Positions 18,480 to 27,502 of a DNA stretch of 64,000 nt are shown here, in pieces (within the stretch, counting starts at the first letter, position 1; each line of letters starts with the position of its first letter). The stretch comes from Rhizobium sp. N324. Lineage in GTDB: Bacteria > Pseudomonadota > Alphaproteobacteria > Rhizobiales > Rhizobiaceae. Both the position numbers and the translations under genes were made by a program. The stretch lies in contig NZ_CP013630.1 of NCBI RefSeq assembly GCF_001664485.1, forward strand, positions 375,001 to 439,000, written 5' to 3'. Under the pieces are notes generated by a model. That model was given only the letters and a program-made list of their open reading frames with translations, ran no database searches and was not told the DNA's origin.

Positions 18480-19577
18480 TCAGGCCTTCGTTTCCAAAGC
18501 GTAGCGGGCGATCTCGATCCCCATCGCCTTTTCGACGACGGGATAGACGGTGGGATCGAGCACGCTTGCCGACAGCGGTATGAGGTCCTTCGGCACATGC
18601 AGGATGAAGACGGACATGCCCTCCTGCAGCTGGCCGACGCTGAGCGGCTCCCCCTCCGGCGACAGCGTGGTGATCACCGCTGGGAAGGTCGCAAGCCGGC
18701 CGCCACCCGCATCGTCGACCGCCATATATTCGTTCATCACATGCAGCGTCACCGACTTTTCGCCCGTGCCGACGGTGACCGTGCCGATATCGAAAGCTTC
18801 CCTGGTGTAGACGACGTCCTTTCGAGATATGACGCCCTCGGCGAGGATATGCCCGCCCGTTGTCTTGCAGATGGCGTCGATCACAGCAGATCCGCCGCGT
18901 TTCTCCGCCGCGATGATCGCCTCGCCGAGCGCAAGCGCCATCGAGATGCCCCCGAGTGCTGCATGGCTGCGGACATAGGACGCGCGCAGCGGATTGCGGC
19001 AGCTGGCGATAAAACCGCCGGATTGGTCGGCGGCCGCGCGCAGCACCGGCGAAATCTTCGCCGTCGCCCCCTTCACCACCAGTTCGATATAGCGGTTCTC
19101 GGCGCGATTGCCGCCGACGGCGGTCTGGATCATTTGCTCGGGTGAACCGGCCATGCCGATCGAGCCCATGTCGCCGGTGGGATGGGCGCGGATATCGCCG
19201 ACCGCGTCGACTACCTTGGTGCCGAGGATCGCCGAGGGCAGCCAGCCGTTCAGCGTCGAGGATTTGCCGTTCTGGCCGATGATCAGCCCGGAAAGCCTTT
19301 CACCCAGCGCCTCCTGCAAGAGCTGCACCGCCTTCACATAATCGATGCCCTGCATTTCCCAGGGCGTGGTGGAGGCGGGGGCGCCGATGGCGGCAGCGGT
19401 AGCAACCCAGTCCTCGTCCTGCAGTTCGTCGATCGAGACCAGCTCCGGCTTGCCGACATTGACGGCCGCAAGCCCGAGCATCCGCCCATGATCGGCCCAG
19501 CCGCCGCCGCCGGCGGCATAGACGGAGCCGCCCTTGACGGCGGCTTCGACGTCTTTCTCAACCAGTATGCGTCTCAT
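18480..19577 (-). CDS. DUF917 / S-methyl-thiohydantoin desulfurase-family protein
   Basis: A 365-residue protein of the family first called DUF917, with GGSVYAAGGGGWADHGRMLG near the N-terminus and HPTGDMGSIGMAG around residue 130. To my knowledge the Pfam family is now named for thiohydantoin desulfurase activity. In this cluster it sits between a hydratase and a hydantoinase, where removal of sulfur from a 2-thiohydantoin propionate to give the hydantoin is the missing step. Its 5' end overlaps the amidohydrolase gene by 20 bases. Enzymatic role is inference from family name and context. Confidence 0.78.
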   Translation of the reverse strand: MRRILVEKDVEAAVKGGSVYAAGGGGWADHGRMLGLAAVNVGKPELVSIDELQDEDWVATAAAIGAPASTTPWEMQGIDYVKAVQLLQEALGERLSGLIIGQNGKSSTLNGWLPSAILGTKVVDAVGDIRAHPTGDMGSIGMAGSPEQMIQTAVGGNRAENRYIELVVKGATAKISPVLRAAADQSGGFIASCRNPLRASYVRSHAALGGISMALALGEAIIAAEKRGGSAVIDAICKTTGGHILAEGVISRKDVVYTREAFDIGTVTVGTGEKSVTLHVMNEYMAVDDAGGGRLATFPAVITTLSPEGEPLSVGQLQEGMSVFILHVPKDLIPLSASVLDPTVYPVVEKAMGIEIARYALETKA

Positions 19578-20838
19578 CAGCCTTCTCCCGCTTCAAATCC
19601 TTGTCCATCTCGCGCACCGCTTCGAACAGCACGGAGGCACCGAGCGCGATATCGTCATTCTCGGCCCATTCGTCGGGGCAATGGCTTCGGCCTTCCCGGC
19701 AGGGCACGAAGATCATCGCCGCCGGCGCCACCTTGGCGATCCAGGCCGTATCGTGCCCCGCGCCGGACGCCATGCGTCGATATTTGGCACCAACACGGAC
19801 GCAGGCAGCTTCGAGCGTCGAAAGCAGCCCGGCATCGTCGGGCGTCGGCAGATTGTCGGATACCCGGTTCGGCGCCGCGATCGTCACGCCATAGGCGTCC
19901 GCGAGCTTCTCGACATGGCCGTCGAGCCAGCGGCAGAAAGCTTCCATATCGTCGCGGATTTCGGCGCGGCCGTCGATCAGCAGCACCACTTTCGACGGTA
20001 CGACATTGGCGGCATTCGGCTCGATCCGGAATTCCCCGACGGTCGCTGCGAAGTGGCCCGGCATCTTGGCAAGCTCGGCGGCGGCGTTGCGGATGTCGAG
20101 CACCAGCTGGGCGGCCGCCACCAGCGCATCCGCCCGCCGGTCCATCGGCGTCGTGCCGGCATGGTCGGCCCGGCCCTCGACGGTGATCTCGATGCGGGTG
20201 ATGCCGGAGATCGCGGTGACGATGCCGATATCCTCCCGTTCGGCTTCGAGCACCGGCCCCTGCTCGATGTGTAGCTCGAGGAAGCCTGCCAGATCGGGCC
20301 GCTTCTGCTGTGCCAGCACGTCTGGACTTCCCCCCACCTCGGCGATGCCTTCGGCCAGGTCGCGCCCGTCGCTGACGCGCGAAAGCCAGGCCTCCGGCAA
20401 TTGCCCGGTCATCCCGCGGCTGCCGATGCAGGAGACACCGAAGATGCTAACCTCCTCGGCGAGGAAGTCGACCACTTCGAGATCGTGGTCGAGTTCGATC
20501 GCCTTGTCGCTCAGTGCGCGCGCCACCTCAAGCGCCGAGATCACCCCGGCAATGCCGTCGAAACGGCCGCCGTCCGGCACCGTGTCGGAATGCGAACCGA
20601 GCATGATCGTGCCGAGCCAGGGTTTGCGGCCGGTGCGCCGGCCGATCAGATTGCCGGCGGCATCGATCCGCGTTTGCAATCCGGCGGCCTTCATCCGCGC
20701 TTCGATATAGGCCCGGCCTTCGAGAAAGAGCGGCGTGAAGGCCCGCCGCGTCCAGGGATGGCCGGGCTCGGTAATTGCGGCGAGCGCCTCGATATCCGCG
20801 GCGATCCGGCCGGCATCGACGGGCAGATTGCGGCTCAT
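19558..20838 (-). CDS. M20-family N-carbamoyl-amino-acid amidohydrolase
   Basis: A 426-residue M20/HyuC-type metallohydrolase. The two-zinc motifs are intact: GSHSDTVPDGGRFDG (His83, Asp94), FLAEEVSIFG, ELHIEQGPVLE, and late CREGRSHCPDEW. The dimerisation lid ITVEGRADHAGTTPMD is present. Relatives cleave N-carbamoyl amino acids or allantoate. Downstream of a hydantoinase it most plausibly hydrolyses N-carbamoyl-L-glutamate to glutamate, CO2 and ammonia. The start at 20838 overlaps the hydantoinase stop by four bases; a longer frame upstream is not family-like. Confidence 0.85.
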   Translation of the reverse strand: MSRNLPVDAGRIAADIEALAAITEPGHPWTRRAFTPLFLEGRAYIEARMKAAGLQTRIDAAGNLIGRRTGRKPWLGTIMLGSHSDTVPDGGRFDGIAGVISALEVARALSDKAIELDHDLEVVDFLAEEVSIFGVSCIGSRGMTGQLPEAWLSRVSDGRDLAEGIAEVGGSPDVLAQQKRPDLAGFLELHIEQGPVLEAEREDIGIVTAISGITRIEITVEGRADHAGTTPMDRRADALVAAAQLVLDIRNAAAELAKMPGHFAATVGEFRIEPNAANVVPSKVVLLIDGRAEIRDDMEAFCRWLDGHVEKLADAYGVTIAAPNRVSDNLPTPDDAGLLSTLEAACVRVGAKYRRMASGAGHDTAWIAKVAPAAMIFVPCREGRSHCPDEWAENDDIALGASVLFEAVREMDKDLKREKADETHTG

Positions 20839-22214
20839 GCGGGCGCTCCGGCAACGACCTGGCGCGGCAGCGGCCTTACGAACCGGCCGGTGCCGGGTTC
20901 GGCCAGCACCTTGCCGCCCTCGGCGATCTTCTCGCCTCTGAGATAGGTGGTCGCAACGGTCCACGGCAGGCGGATGCCGTTATAGGGGCTCCAGCCGACG
21001 ACGTTGTTGCCGCTTGCGGCGGCGTCATAGACGCTGTCCCGCGGTTCCAGCACGATGATATCGGCATCCTTGCCAGGGGTCAGCGCCCCCTTGATATGGT
21101 CGAGCCGGAAATGCCTGGCCGGATTTTCCGCCATCAGCTTCGCCGCCCATGTCAGCGGAATGCCGCGCTCCCTGGCGCCTTTGACGAAAAGCGGCACCAT
21201 TACCTCCAGACCCGGAACGCCGGAGGCGTTGGCGAGCATGTCGGGATTGGTCTTGCGGTTCTCCGACCAGCTGACGTGATCGGTCGAGACCAGCCAGACA
21301 TCGCCGTCGGCCACCTTCCGCCAGAGCCTCTCCACCTCGGCGCGCGGCCGCAGGGGCGGATTGATCTTCGCCTTGCCGCCGAGGCGCTTCACGTCGTTCT
21401 CTTCGTCGAGCGTCAGATAATGGATGCAGCATTCGACCGTCGCGGCAAAACCGTCACGTCGATAGGCGCGGGCGATGTCATAGCCGCGCCCGAGCGAGCA
21501 GTGCACCACATGGGCCGGGCAGCCGGTCGCAACCCCTGTCTCGAAGATCGTATGCATCGCCAGCAGTTCGGTGATCGGCGGTCGTGACAGGCCATGCGCC
21601 CGCCAGTCGGTGATGCCGCTCGCCTTTACCGCAGCCATGTAGCTGCGCACCGCCTCGTCATCCTCATTGTGCACGCCCGCCGTCAGCCCCGTCGGCGCGA
21701 TCGCCGCAAAGCAGGCGTCGAGCAGGGCCGGCGGAATGCGCGGGAAACGCTTGGGATCGGTGCCGAAGGTCGAGAATTTGAAGGCGGCAACGCCTGCCGC
21801 GACCATCTCGCCGATCCGCGCCGGGCCTTCTTCCGGATCGACCGTGCCGTAAAGCGCGAAGTCGACACGCGCCTGCTGCCCGGCATGGTCGATCTTGCGT
21901 TTGACCGCCGCCGCCGAGCAGACGAGATCGCCCTCGTCATAAGGCATATCGACGATCGTTGTTACGCCACCGGCCGCCGCCGAACGCGTCGACCAGATGA
22001 AATCCTCCTGATCCTTCTGGGAAAGCGAGTGCACCTGGGCGTCGATCGCACCGGGCAGGATCAGCGCTTTGCCGAGCAGATGCCGTTCACGCGCCGCAGG
22101 CGGCACGCCGAGGCCGACCTCGGCGATCTTGCCGTCACGGGTGGCGACATAGCCTTCCTCGAGAATGCGGTCCGGCAGCACCACCGTGCCCTGCAGAACG
22201 AGATCGAAGTCCAT
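20835..22214 (-). CDS. Hydantoinase/dihydropyrimidinase-like amidohydrolase
   Basis: A 459-residue cyclic amidohydrolase. Lys146 (AAFKFSTFG), the likely carboxylated lysine, and metal ligands His182 (GVHNED), His238 (HVVHCS) and Asp312 (STDHVSW) are all present. The first ligand pair, normally HxH, is Gln60-Val-His62 (IDAQVHS). QxH versions are known elsewhere in the superfamily. Ring opening of hydantoin-5-propionate to N-carbamoyl-glutamate fits the operon: 23 bases from the lyase gene upstream, four-base overlap with the amidohydrolase gene downstream. Allantoin or dihydropyrimidine cannot be excluded from sequence alone. Confidence 0.82.
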   Translation of the reverse strand: MDFDLVLQGTVVLPDRILEEGYVATRDGKIAEVGLGVPPAARERHLLGKALILPGAIDAQVHSLSQKDQEDFIWSTRSAAAGGVTTIVDMPYDEGDLVCSAAAVKRKIDHAGQQARVDFALYGTVDPEEGPARIGEMVAAGVAAFKFSTFGTDPKRFPRIPPALLDACFAAIAPTGLTAGVHNEDDEAVRSYMAAVKASGITDWRAHGLSRPPITELLAMHTIFETGVATGCPAHVVHCSLGRGYDIARAYRRDGFAATVECCIHYLTLDEENDVKRLGGKAKINPPLRPRAEVERLWRKVADGDVWLVSTDHVSWSENRKTNPDMLANASGVPGLEVMVPLFVKGARERGIPLTWAAKLMAENPARHFRLDHIKGALTPGKDADIIVLEPRDSVYDAAASGNNVVGWSPYNGIRLPWTVATTYLRGEKIAEGGKVLAEPGTGRFVRPLPRQVVAGAPA

Positions 22215-22237
22215 GACGCTTCCTCCCTAAGCTGAGT

Positions 22238-23824
22238 TCAGAGTGCCTGCGGCTCGTGGCGGGGCAGCCGCTCCTCGATATGCTCCAGCGATCCGAGCGC
22301 AAAGAAATCGTCGAAGGAGGCGATCGGAACCTGCTCGGTCAGCCTCGAGAGGAAGTCGTCCGAACCGAGTTCCTCTTCGATCGCCTCGACCTCGGCCGAA
22401 AGCGGCCTGTCCACGATATAGAAATCCGCATGTTTGCGCACGACCTCGTAGAGCATGGCGGCGACGCCCTGCGGTTCATCGCCGAGAATGTCTATCGCCT
22501 GGGCCGAGAGCAGCGCCTCCAGCGCCGCCAGACGCTTCAGCGCCTGCATCTGCCGTTCGAAGCGCTCGATGACCAGCGGCAAGAAGGCCGCCTCGTCCTC
22601 CAGCCCGGCTGCCACCACCAGCGACTGCGCCGACACCGGATTGGACATCGACAGCACGCGCGAAAAAATCTCGCCGGCAAGCTTGATGATCGGCCCGAAA
22701 CCGGTGGCGATCCGTCCCGGCGGCACCAGATTGACCGGCAGGTCGCGCCGCTGGCCGTTGCCGAGAATGACGCAGCGGTTGAAGGCATTGCGCGCCGCAT
22801 GCGCCATGCAGAGTGCGGCCGATTCCAAGAGGATCGTCACATCGAGCGGCAGCGAACCGCCCGAGGTCATCACCCGGCCTTCGACCACGACGGGATTGTC
22901 GTCCGAACGGCCGGTGGCGGCAAGGATCTTATGGCCCGTTGACAGCAGGTTTTCGATCACCGCGCCGAACACCTGGGCAATCATGCGCAGGCTGAGCGGA
23001 TCCTGCACATGCGTCGCGACGGGCCAGTTCCAGTCGTCGGAGGCATTGCAGAGCCAGGCGCCGATCAGCGCCTCACGCGCCGTGCCGACATGGCGGACCG
23101 CCTTCCAGGGATCGCGGGAGGCGCCGAGCGCGCCGGCCGCCATCATCGCCGTCGCCAGCAGGATGCGGATCGAGGCGGCGGCATCGCGTGTCGTTTCCGC
23201 AGCCGCGGCAAAGCTCACCGCATTGATGCTGAGCGAGGCGAGGCTGTCGCGCGGCGCCATCCGCACCGGCTGCAGCCCGGCCGCCCGGAAAGCCTCAGCC
23301 GCTTGCATCCGGTTGCCGCGATAGACCGCTTCGCCGACGCCGGTCAGCACCGCGCCGATCTGCCCCATCAGGCCGATATCCGCACAGCCGATCGAGCCGG
23401 TGCGGCGTACGACCGGAATGAGATCGGCGTCCAGCATGGTGATATAGGCCTCGATCAGCTCCGGCGTGCAGCCGACCTGGCCGGTCAGCGCCGTATTGAC
23501 GCGGATCGCCATGGCGTTGCGCACGACATTGCAGGAAAACGGCGTGCCGGTACCGAAATGATGGGCGCGCACCAGGCCGAGATTGAAGGTGTCGAGTTCG
23601 TCGGCCGACCACTCCACATCCTTCATGGCGCCGACGCCGGTTGTCGAGCCGTAGACCGGCATGCCTGAAGCAATCGCATCCTCGACGATCTCGCGGGCAA
23701 TGGCGATGCGGGCCATGCCGGTCGCCGAAGCCGAAATCCTCGCCTTGCCCGCACCGATCGCCGCCATCTCGGCAAAACCGAGCGGCCGTCCGGAAAGTTC
23801 GATGCCAGGGCGTTCGTGCTGCAT
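22238..23824 (-). CDS. Histidine ammonia-lyase homologue lacking the MIO triad, probable ergothionase
   Basis: A 528-residue member of the aromatic amino acid lyase family, with catalytic Tyr58 (VYGSTTGVG) retained. The Ala-Ser-Gly triad that cyclises to the electrophilic MIO cofactor is absent: GSVGASGDL of HutH reads GSIGCADIG here (Cys147-Ala148-Asp149). Without MIO, elimination of ammonia from histidine is not expected. Ergothionase, which releases trimethylamine from ergothioneine to give thiourocanate, is a known MIO-less relative. AGGAGATCTGGCAC precedes the ATG. First gene of the operon; a related betaine such as hercynine is an alternative substrate. Confidence 0.8.
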   Translation of the reverse strand: MQHERPGIELSGRPLGFAEMAAIGAGKARISASATGMARIAIAREIVEDAIASGMPVYGSTTGVGAMKDVEWSADELDTFNLGLVRAHHFGTGTPFSCNVVRNAMAIRVNTALTGQVGCTPELIEAYITMLDADLIPVVRRTGSIGCADIGLMGQIGAVLTGVGEAVYRGNRMQAAEAFRAAGLQPVRMAPRDSLASLSINAVSFAAAAETTRDAAASIRILLATAMMAAGALGASRDPWKAVRHVGTAREALIGAWLCNASDDWNWPVATHVQDPLSLRMIAQVFGAVIENLLSTGHKILAATGRSDDNPVVVEGRVMTSGGSLPLDVTILLESAALCMAHAARNAFNRCVILGNGQRRDLPVNLVPPGRIATGFGPIIKLAGEIFSRVLSMSNPVSAQSLVVAAGLEDEAAFLPLVIERFERQMQALKRLAALEALLSAQAIDILGDEPQGVAAMLYEVVRKHADFYIVDRPLSAEVEAIEEELGSDDFLSRLTEQVPIASFDDFFALGSLEHIEERLPRHEPQAL

Positions 23825-23837
23825 GTGCCAGATCTCC

Positions 23838-23888
23838 TAGAACAGGATGATTTTAGGCCGGTCCGGCCGAAAATCTGAATCCTGTTCT
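23838..23888. repeat. Palindromic intergenic repeat ahead of the catabolic operon
   Basis: TAGAACAGGAT at the left end and ATCCTGTTCTA at the right end are exact complements, with an inner GGCCGG/CCGGCC dyad; the whole 51-base unit folds on itself. It begins 14 bases from the lyase start, so any promoter must lie beyond it or within it. Confidence 0.75.
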
Positions 23889-23901
23889 ACATTAAAGAGT
23901 C

Positions 23902-23951
23902 AGAGCATGATGTCGCCCGAAAACCGCTCACACTTTTCGGCATCATGCTCT
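23902..23951. repeat. Second palindromic repeat (AGAGCATGATG type)
   Basis: AGAGCATGATG and CATCATGCTCT bound a 50-base unit with an inner CGAAAA/TTTTCGG pairing. From memory this sequence type is common between genes in Rhizobium. It lies 14 bases from the previous palindrome, within the 200-base gap between ubiB and the lyase gene; the rest of that gap shows nothing further. Confidence 0.75.
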
Positions 23952-24024
23952 AACGGTGAGACTAAGCGGCTCCTCCGTCACATGGGATATCCTAAATGCC
24001 GAACACAGCATGTTTACGGACGGA

Positions 24025-25599
24025 TCAGCTCAGCATCCAGGCAATATAGAGAAGCGTCAATGCGATGATCCACAGCGCAATCCTGGCCGAACGGTTATGC
24101 CGCGCCTCGGCCTTGCCGATTGCCTCTGCCGTCTGTTCGTCGAACCGTAAGCCGTGTTCGCTCATATACAGAAGCTGGTGATGGAATTTTTCGGTCTTCG
24201 CCGCGATTTCCGGCACGGCTTCGGCAAGCTTCACCGCCGCCTTCAGCCCATCCTTGAGATCGGTGGCGATCCGCTTTGGCCCGAGATTGGTGCGGATCCA
24301 GTCGCCGACGACGGGTTCGGAGGCCTTCCACATGTTGAAGCGCGGGTTGAGCATGCGCGATACGCCTTCGACCACGACCATGGTCTTCTGCAGCATCACC
24401 AGCTCCGGCCGCGTCGCCATGTCGAAGAGTTCGGTCACTTCGAAAAGCAGCGTCAAAAGCTTGCCCATCGAGATCGTCTCGGCAGGCTGCCCATGGATCG
24501 GCTCGCCGATCGCCCGGATTGCCTGGGCGAAACTCTCGACATTGTGGTGGCCGGGCACATAGCCCGCCTCGAAATGCACCTCGGCCACACGGATGTAATC
24601 GCGGGTGATGAAGCCGTAGAGGATTTCGGCGAGGAACCGCCGCTCTTTTTTGCCGAGCCGTCCGACAATACCCATGTCGACGGCGACGATCATGCCGCCC
24701 GCATCGACGAAGAGATTGCCCGGATGCATGTCGGCATGGAAGAAGCCGTCGCGTAGCGTATGGCGCAGGAAGGACTGGATCAGCGTATCAGCAAGCAGGT
24801 TGAGATCGTGGCCGGCCGCGCGCAGCCCCTCGACGTCGGACATGCGTGTGCCGTCGATCCACTCCATGGTGATGACGTCGCGCCCCGTTCGCTCCCAGTC
24901 GACCTTCGGCACGCGGAAGCCGGGATCTCTCTCGGTATTCTCGGCGATCTCGGAAAGGGCGGCCGCCTCCAGGCGGAGATCCATCTCCATCTTTGTCGTC
25001 TGTTCCAGCGTCTTCGTCACCTCGACCGGCCGCAGCCGCCGGCTCGAAGGCAGGAAGCGCTCCTGCATATGGGCGACGAGATACATCGCCTCGATGTCAT
25101 GGGCAAAACGCTGGCGCACGCCCGGCCGCACGATCTTGACGGCGACCTTCTTGCGGCCTTCCGGTGTCTCGACCTCGGCCGGATGCACCTGGGCGATCGA
25201 GGCCGCGGCGATCGGCTCGTCGAAGCTCGCATAGAGTTCGCCGATCGGCCGCCCGAGCGAGCCTTCGATATTGGCCTTGGCGGCAGCCGAGGGAAAGAAG
25301 GCCATCCGGTCCTGCAGTTGCGACAGGTCGTTGGCGAATTCGACGCCGACGACATCCGGCCGTGTCGCCAGGAACTGGCCGATTTTCACATAGGAGGGGC
25401 CGAGTCGCTCGACGGCGTGCGCCAACCGGTCGCTGCGCTTCTGGTGCCGCGCCTTGCTTCGCTCGAAGATCGTCACGAAGGATTTGGCGAGCGCCACCGG
25501 AGGCGGCAGCCCTTCGGAAGGCAGAGCCGAGACGACGCCTTCGCGCACGAGCACCCAGCCGACGCGCCAAAGGCGGAAATAGGCCCCGAAAGTGCTCAT
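24025..25599 (-). CDS. ubiB: UbiB: atypical kinase/ATPase of ubiquinone synthesis
   Basis: A 524-residue ABC1/ADCK protein-kinase-like protein. The KxGQ motif region (YVKIGQFLATRPDVV), the ALAS-type loop replaced by PIAAASIAQVHPAEV, catalytic HADMHPGNLFV and VAVDMGIVG are visible, and the C-terminus ends in a membrane anchor (IALWIIALTLLYIAWML). UbiB is an ATPase that supports coenzyme Q assembly at the membrane. The gene follows ubiE by 51 bases in the same direction, the usual pairing. Confidence 0.95.
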   Translation of the reverse strand: MSTFGAYFRLWRVGWVLVREGVVSALPSEGLPPPVALAKSFVTIFERSKARHQKRSDRLAHAVERLGPSYVKIGQFLATRPDVVGVEFANDLSQLQDRMAFFPSAAAKANIEGSLGRPIGELYASFDEPIAAASIAQVHPAEVETPEGRKKVAVKIVRPGVRQRFAHDIEAMYLVAHMQERFLPSSRRLRPVEVTKTLEQTTKMEMDLRLEAAALSEIAENTERDPGFRVPKVDWERTGRDVITMEWIDGTRMSDVEGLRAAGHDLNLLADTLIQSFLRHTLRDGFFHADMHPGNLFVDAGGMIVAVDMGIVGRLGKKERRFLAEILYGFITRDYIRVAEVHFEAGYVPGHHNVESFAQAIRAIGEPIHGQPAETISMGKLLTLLFEVTELFDMATRPELVMLQKTMVVVEGVSRMLNPRFNMWKASEPVVGDWIRTNLGPKRIATDLKDGLKAAVKLAEAVPEIAAKTEKFHHQLLYMSEHGLRFDEQTAEAIGKAEARHNRSARIALWIIALTLLYIAWMLS

Positions 25600-25650
25600 G
25601 CCACAGTGCCCCGCAGAGGGAGGTTTGTCTTTTTTTCTTCCCTCATTCCC

Positions 25651-26427
25651 TCAGAGCTTCCAGCCCGAATGTAGCGCGGCGATGCCGCCGGTATAATTGG
25701 TGTAGCTGACGCGCGAAAAGCCGGCCTGGCGGATCATTGCCGCGAAATTCTCCTGGTTCGGGAATTTGCGGATCGATTCCACCAGATACTGGTAGGGTTC
25801 GGCCTCGCCGGTGATCGCCTTGCCGAATTGCGGAATGGCATTGAACGACCAGGCGTCATAAATCTTGTCGAGAAGCGGCATGTCGACTTCGGAAAATTCG
25901 AGCACCAGCAGCCGGCCGCCGCGCTTCAAGACGCGATAGGCCTCCGACAGTGCGACATCGATCCGCGGCACGTTGCGGATGCCGAAGGCGATCGTATAGG
26001 CGTCGAAGCTGGCGGCCTCGAAGGGCAGTTCCTCGGCATTCGCCTCGACGAAGGTGAGATTGCCGGAAAGCTTCTTCTTTTCCGCCCGCTCGGCGCCGAC
26101 GCCGAGCATCGAGCCGTTGATATCGAGCACGGTCGCATGCGCCTGCCGGCCCGAAGCCTCGACGATGCGGAAGGCGATGTCGCCGGTGCCGCCGGCAACG
26201 TCGAGCACCTTGTAGCCCGGCTCCTTGCGCGGGTTCAGCGCCGAAATCATCGCATCCTTCCAGGCGCGGTGCATGCCCATCGACATGACGTCGTTCATGA
26301 TGTCGTAGCGTTTGGCGACCTTGTGGAACACCTGGTTGACGAGGCCCTGCTTCTCGCCGTCAGACACCTCGCGGAAGCCGTAGGAGGTCTCCATGCCGCC
26401 ATCGGCGGAAGTGCGGCTTTCTGACAT
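25651..26427 (-). CDS. ubiE: UbiE C-methyltransferase (ubiquinone/menaquinone synthesis)
   Basis: A 258-residue class I SAM-dependent methyltransferase with [13 protein letters not shown] (SAM motif I), the UbiE signature [17 protein letters not shown] and [13 protein letters not shown]. It methylates the C-2 position of the demethoxy-quinol intermediate of coenzyme Q. The start at 26427 gives the usual length; the longer frame runs back into the divergent mutM promoter. Operon ubiE-ubiB, divergent from mutM with a 149-base gap. Confidence 0.95.
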   Translation of the reverse strand: MSESRTSADGGMETSYGFREVSDGEKQGLVNQVFHKVAKRYDIMNDVMSMGMHRAWKDAMISALNPRKEPGYKVLDVAGGTGDIAFRIVEASGRQAHATVLDINGSMLGVGAERAEKKKLSGNLTFVEANAEELPFEAASFDAYTIAFGIRNVPRIDVALSEAYRVLKRGGRLLVLEFSEVDMPLLDKIYDAWSFNAIPQFGKAITGEAEPYQYLVESIRKFPNQENFAAMIRQAGFSRVSYTNYTGGIAALHSGWKL

Positions 26428-26576
26428 CAGACTGCTCCGTTCCTTGATATTCAGCCGCGCAGGCCATAGCGAAAGACCGCGCGCGACGTTATCACTGGGC
26501 CACGCTCTCCGCGGACCACTGGCGCTATAGCGCACATCGTCCTCGGTTGAAACACGTTAGATACAGATGGGTTAAG

Positions 26577-27482
26577 ATGCCGGAATTGCCAGAAGTCGAA
26601 ACGGTAAAACGCGGCCTGGCGCCGGCGATGGAGGGGGCTCGCGTCGCCAGGCTGGAGCTGCGCCGCGGCGATCTGCGCTTTCCCTTTCCGGAGGCTTTCG
26701 CCGACAGGGTTTCCGGCCGCACCATCGTCGGGCTTGGGCGGCGCGCCAAATATCTGCTGGTCGACCTCGACGACGGCAACACGCTGATTTCGCATCTCGG
26801 CATGTCCGGCTCTTTTCGCATCGAGGAGGGGGGCGTCGAGGAAGGCGCCGGAGCCGCCACGTCTGGCGAATTTTACCATGCGCGCTCGAAGGACGAGAAG
26901 CACGATCATGTCGTCTTTCATCTGGAAGGGGCAAGCGGCCCGCGCCGCGTCGTCTATAACGACCCGCGCCGTTTCGGCTTCATGGATATGGTCGAGCGCG
27001 CCGATCTCGCCGCCCATCCCTTCTTCCGCGATCTCGGGCCGGAGCCGACCGGAAACGAGCTTGGCGCCGCCGATCTCGCCGAGCGCTTCCGCAACAAGGC
27101 GCAGCCATTGAAGAGTGCGCTGCTCGATCAGAAGAACATTGCCGGTCTCGGCAATATATATGTCTGCGAGGCGCTGTGGCGCGCGCATCTTTCGCCGGTC
27201 CGCGCCGCCGGCACGCTGGTGACCGCAGGCGGTAAGCCGAAGCAGCAGCTCGACCTGCTCGTCGCCTCGATCCGCGACGTCATCGCCGATGCCATCGCCG
27301 CCGGAGGATCGTCGCTGCGCGATCATATCCAGACCGACGGATCGCTCGGCTATTTCCAGCATTCCTTCTCCGTCTATGATCGCGAAGGTGAGGCTTGCCG
27401 CACGCCCGGCTGCGGCGGTACGGTCGCCCGCATCGTCCAGGCGGGCCGCTCCACCTTCTATTGCGCCACCTGCCAGAAGTAA
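26577..27482 (+). CDS. mutM: Formamidopyrimidine-DNA glycosylase
   Basis: A 301-residue Fpg. After Met removal the catalytic Pro begins [13 protein letters not shown] with the essential glutamate next to it; the conserved [17 protein letters not shown] loop and a C-terminal zinc finger (CRTPGCGG, then YCATCQK) follow. It removes 8-oxoguanine and formamidopyrimidines and nicks the abasic site. A short insertion around residues 83-100 ([15 protein letters not shown]) gives a length a little above the E. coli enzyme. The start at 26577 is fixed by the catalytic N-terminus. Confidence 0.96.
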   Translation: MPELPEVETVKRGLAPAMEGARVARLELRRGDLRFPFPEAFADRVSGRTIVGLGRRAKYLLVDLDDGNTLISHLGMSGSFRIEEGGVEEGAGAATSGEFYHARSKDEKHDHVVFHLEGASGPRRVVYNDPRRFGFMDMVERADLAAHPFFRDLGPEPTGNELGAADLAERFRNKAQPLKSALLDQKNIAGLGNIYVCEALWRAHLSPVRAAGTLVTAGGKPKQQLDLLVASIRDVIADAIAAGGSSLRDHIQTDGSLGYFQHSFSVYDREGEACRTPGCGGTVARIVQAGRSTFYCATCQK

Positions 27483-27502
27483 GCGAAAACCGGGAGAACA
27501 GC

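Noticed and set aside
16247..23824. Histidine utilisation (hut) operon
   Set aside because: Homologues of HutH and HutU are present, but the MIO triad and the urocanase cysteine are missing, and HutI, HutG/HutF and HutC are absent. Hydantoinase and N-carbamoylase genes take their place.
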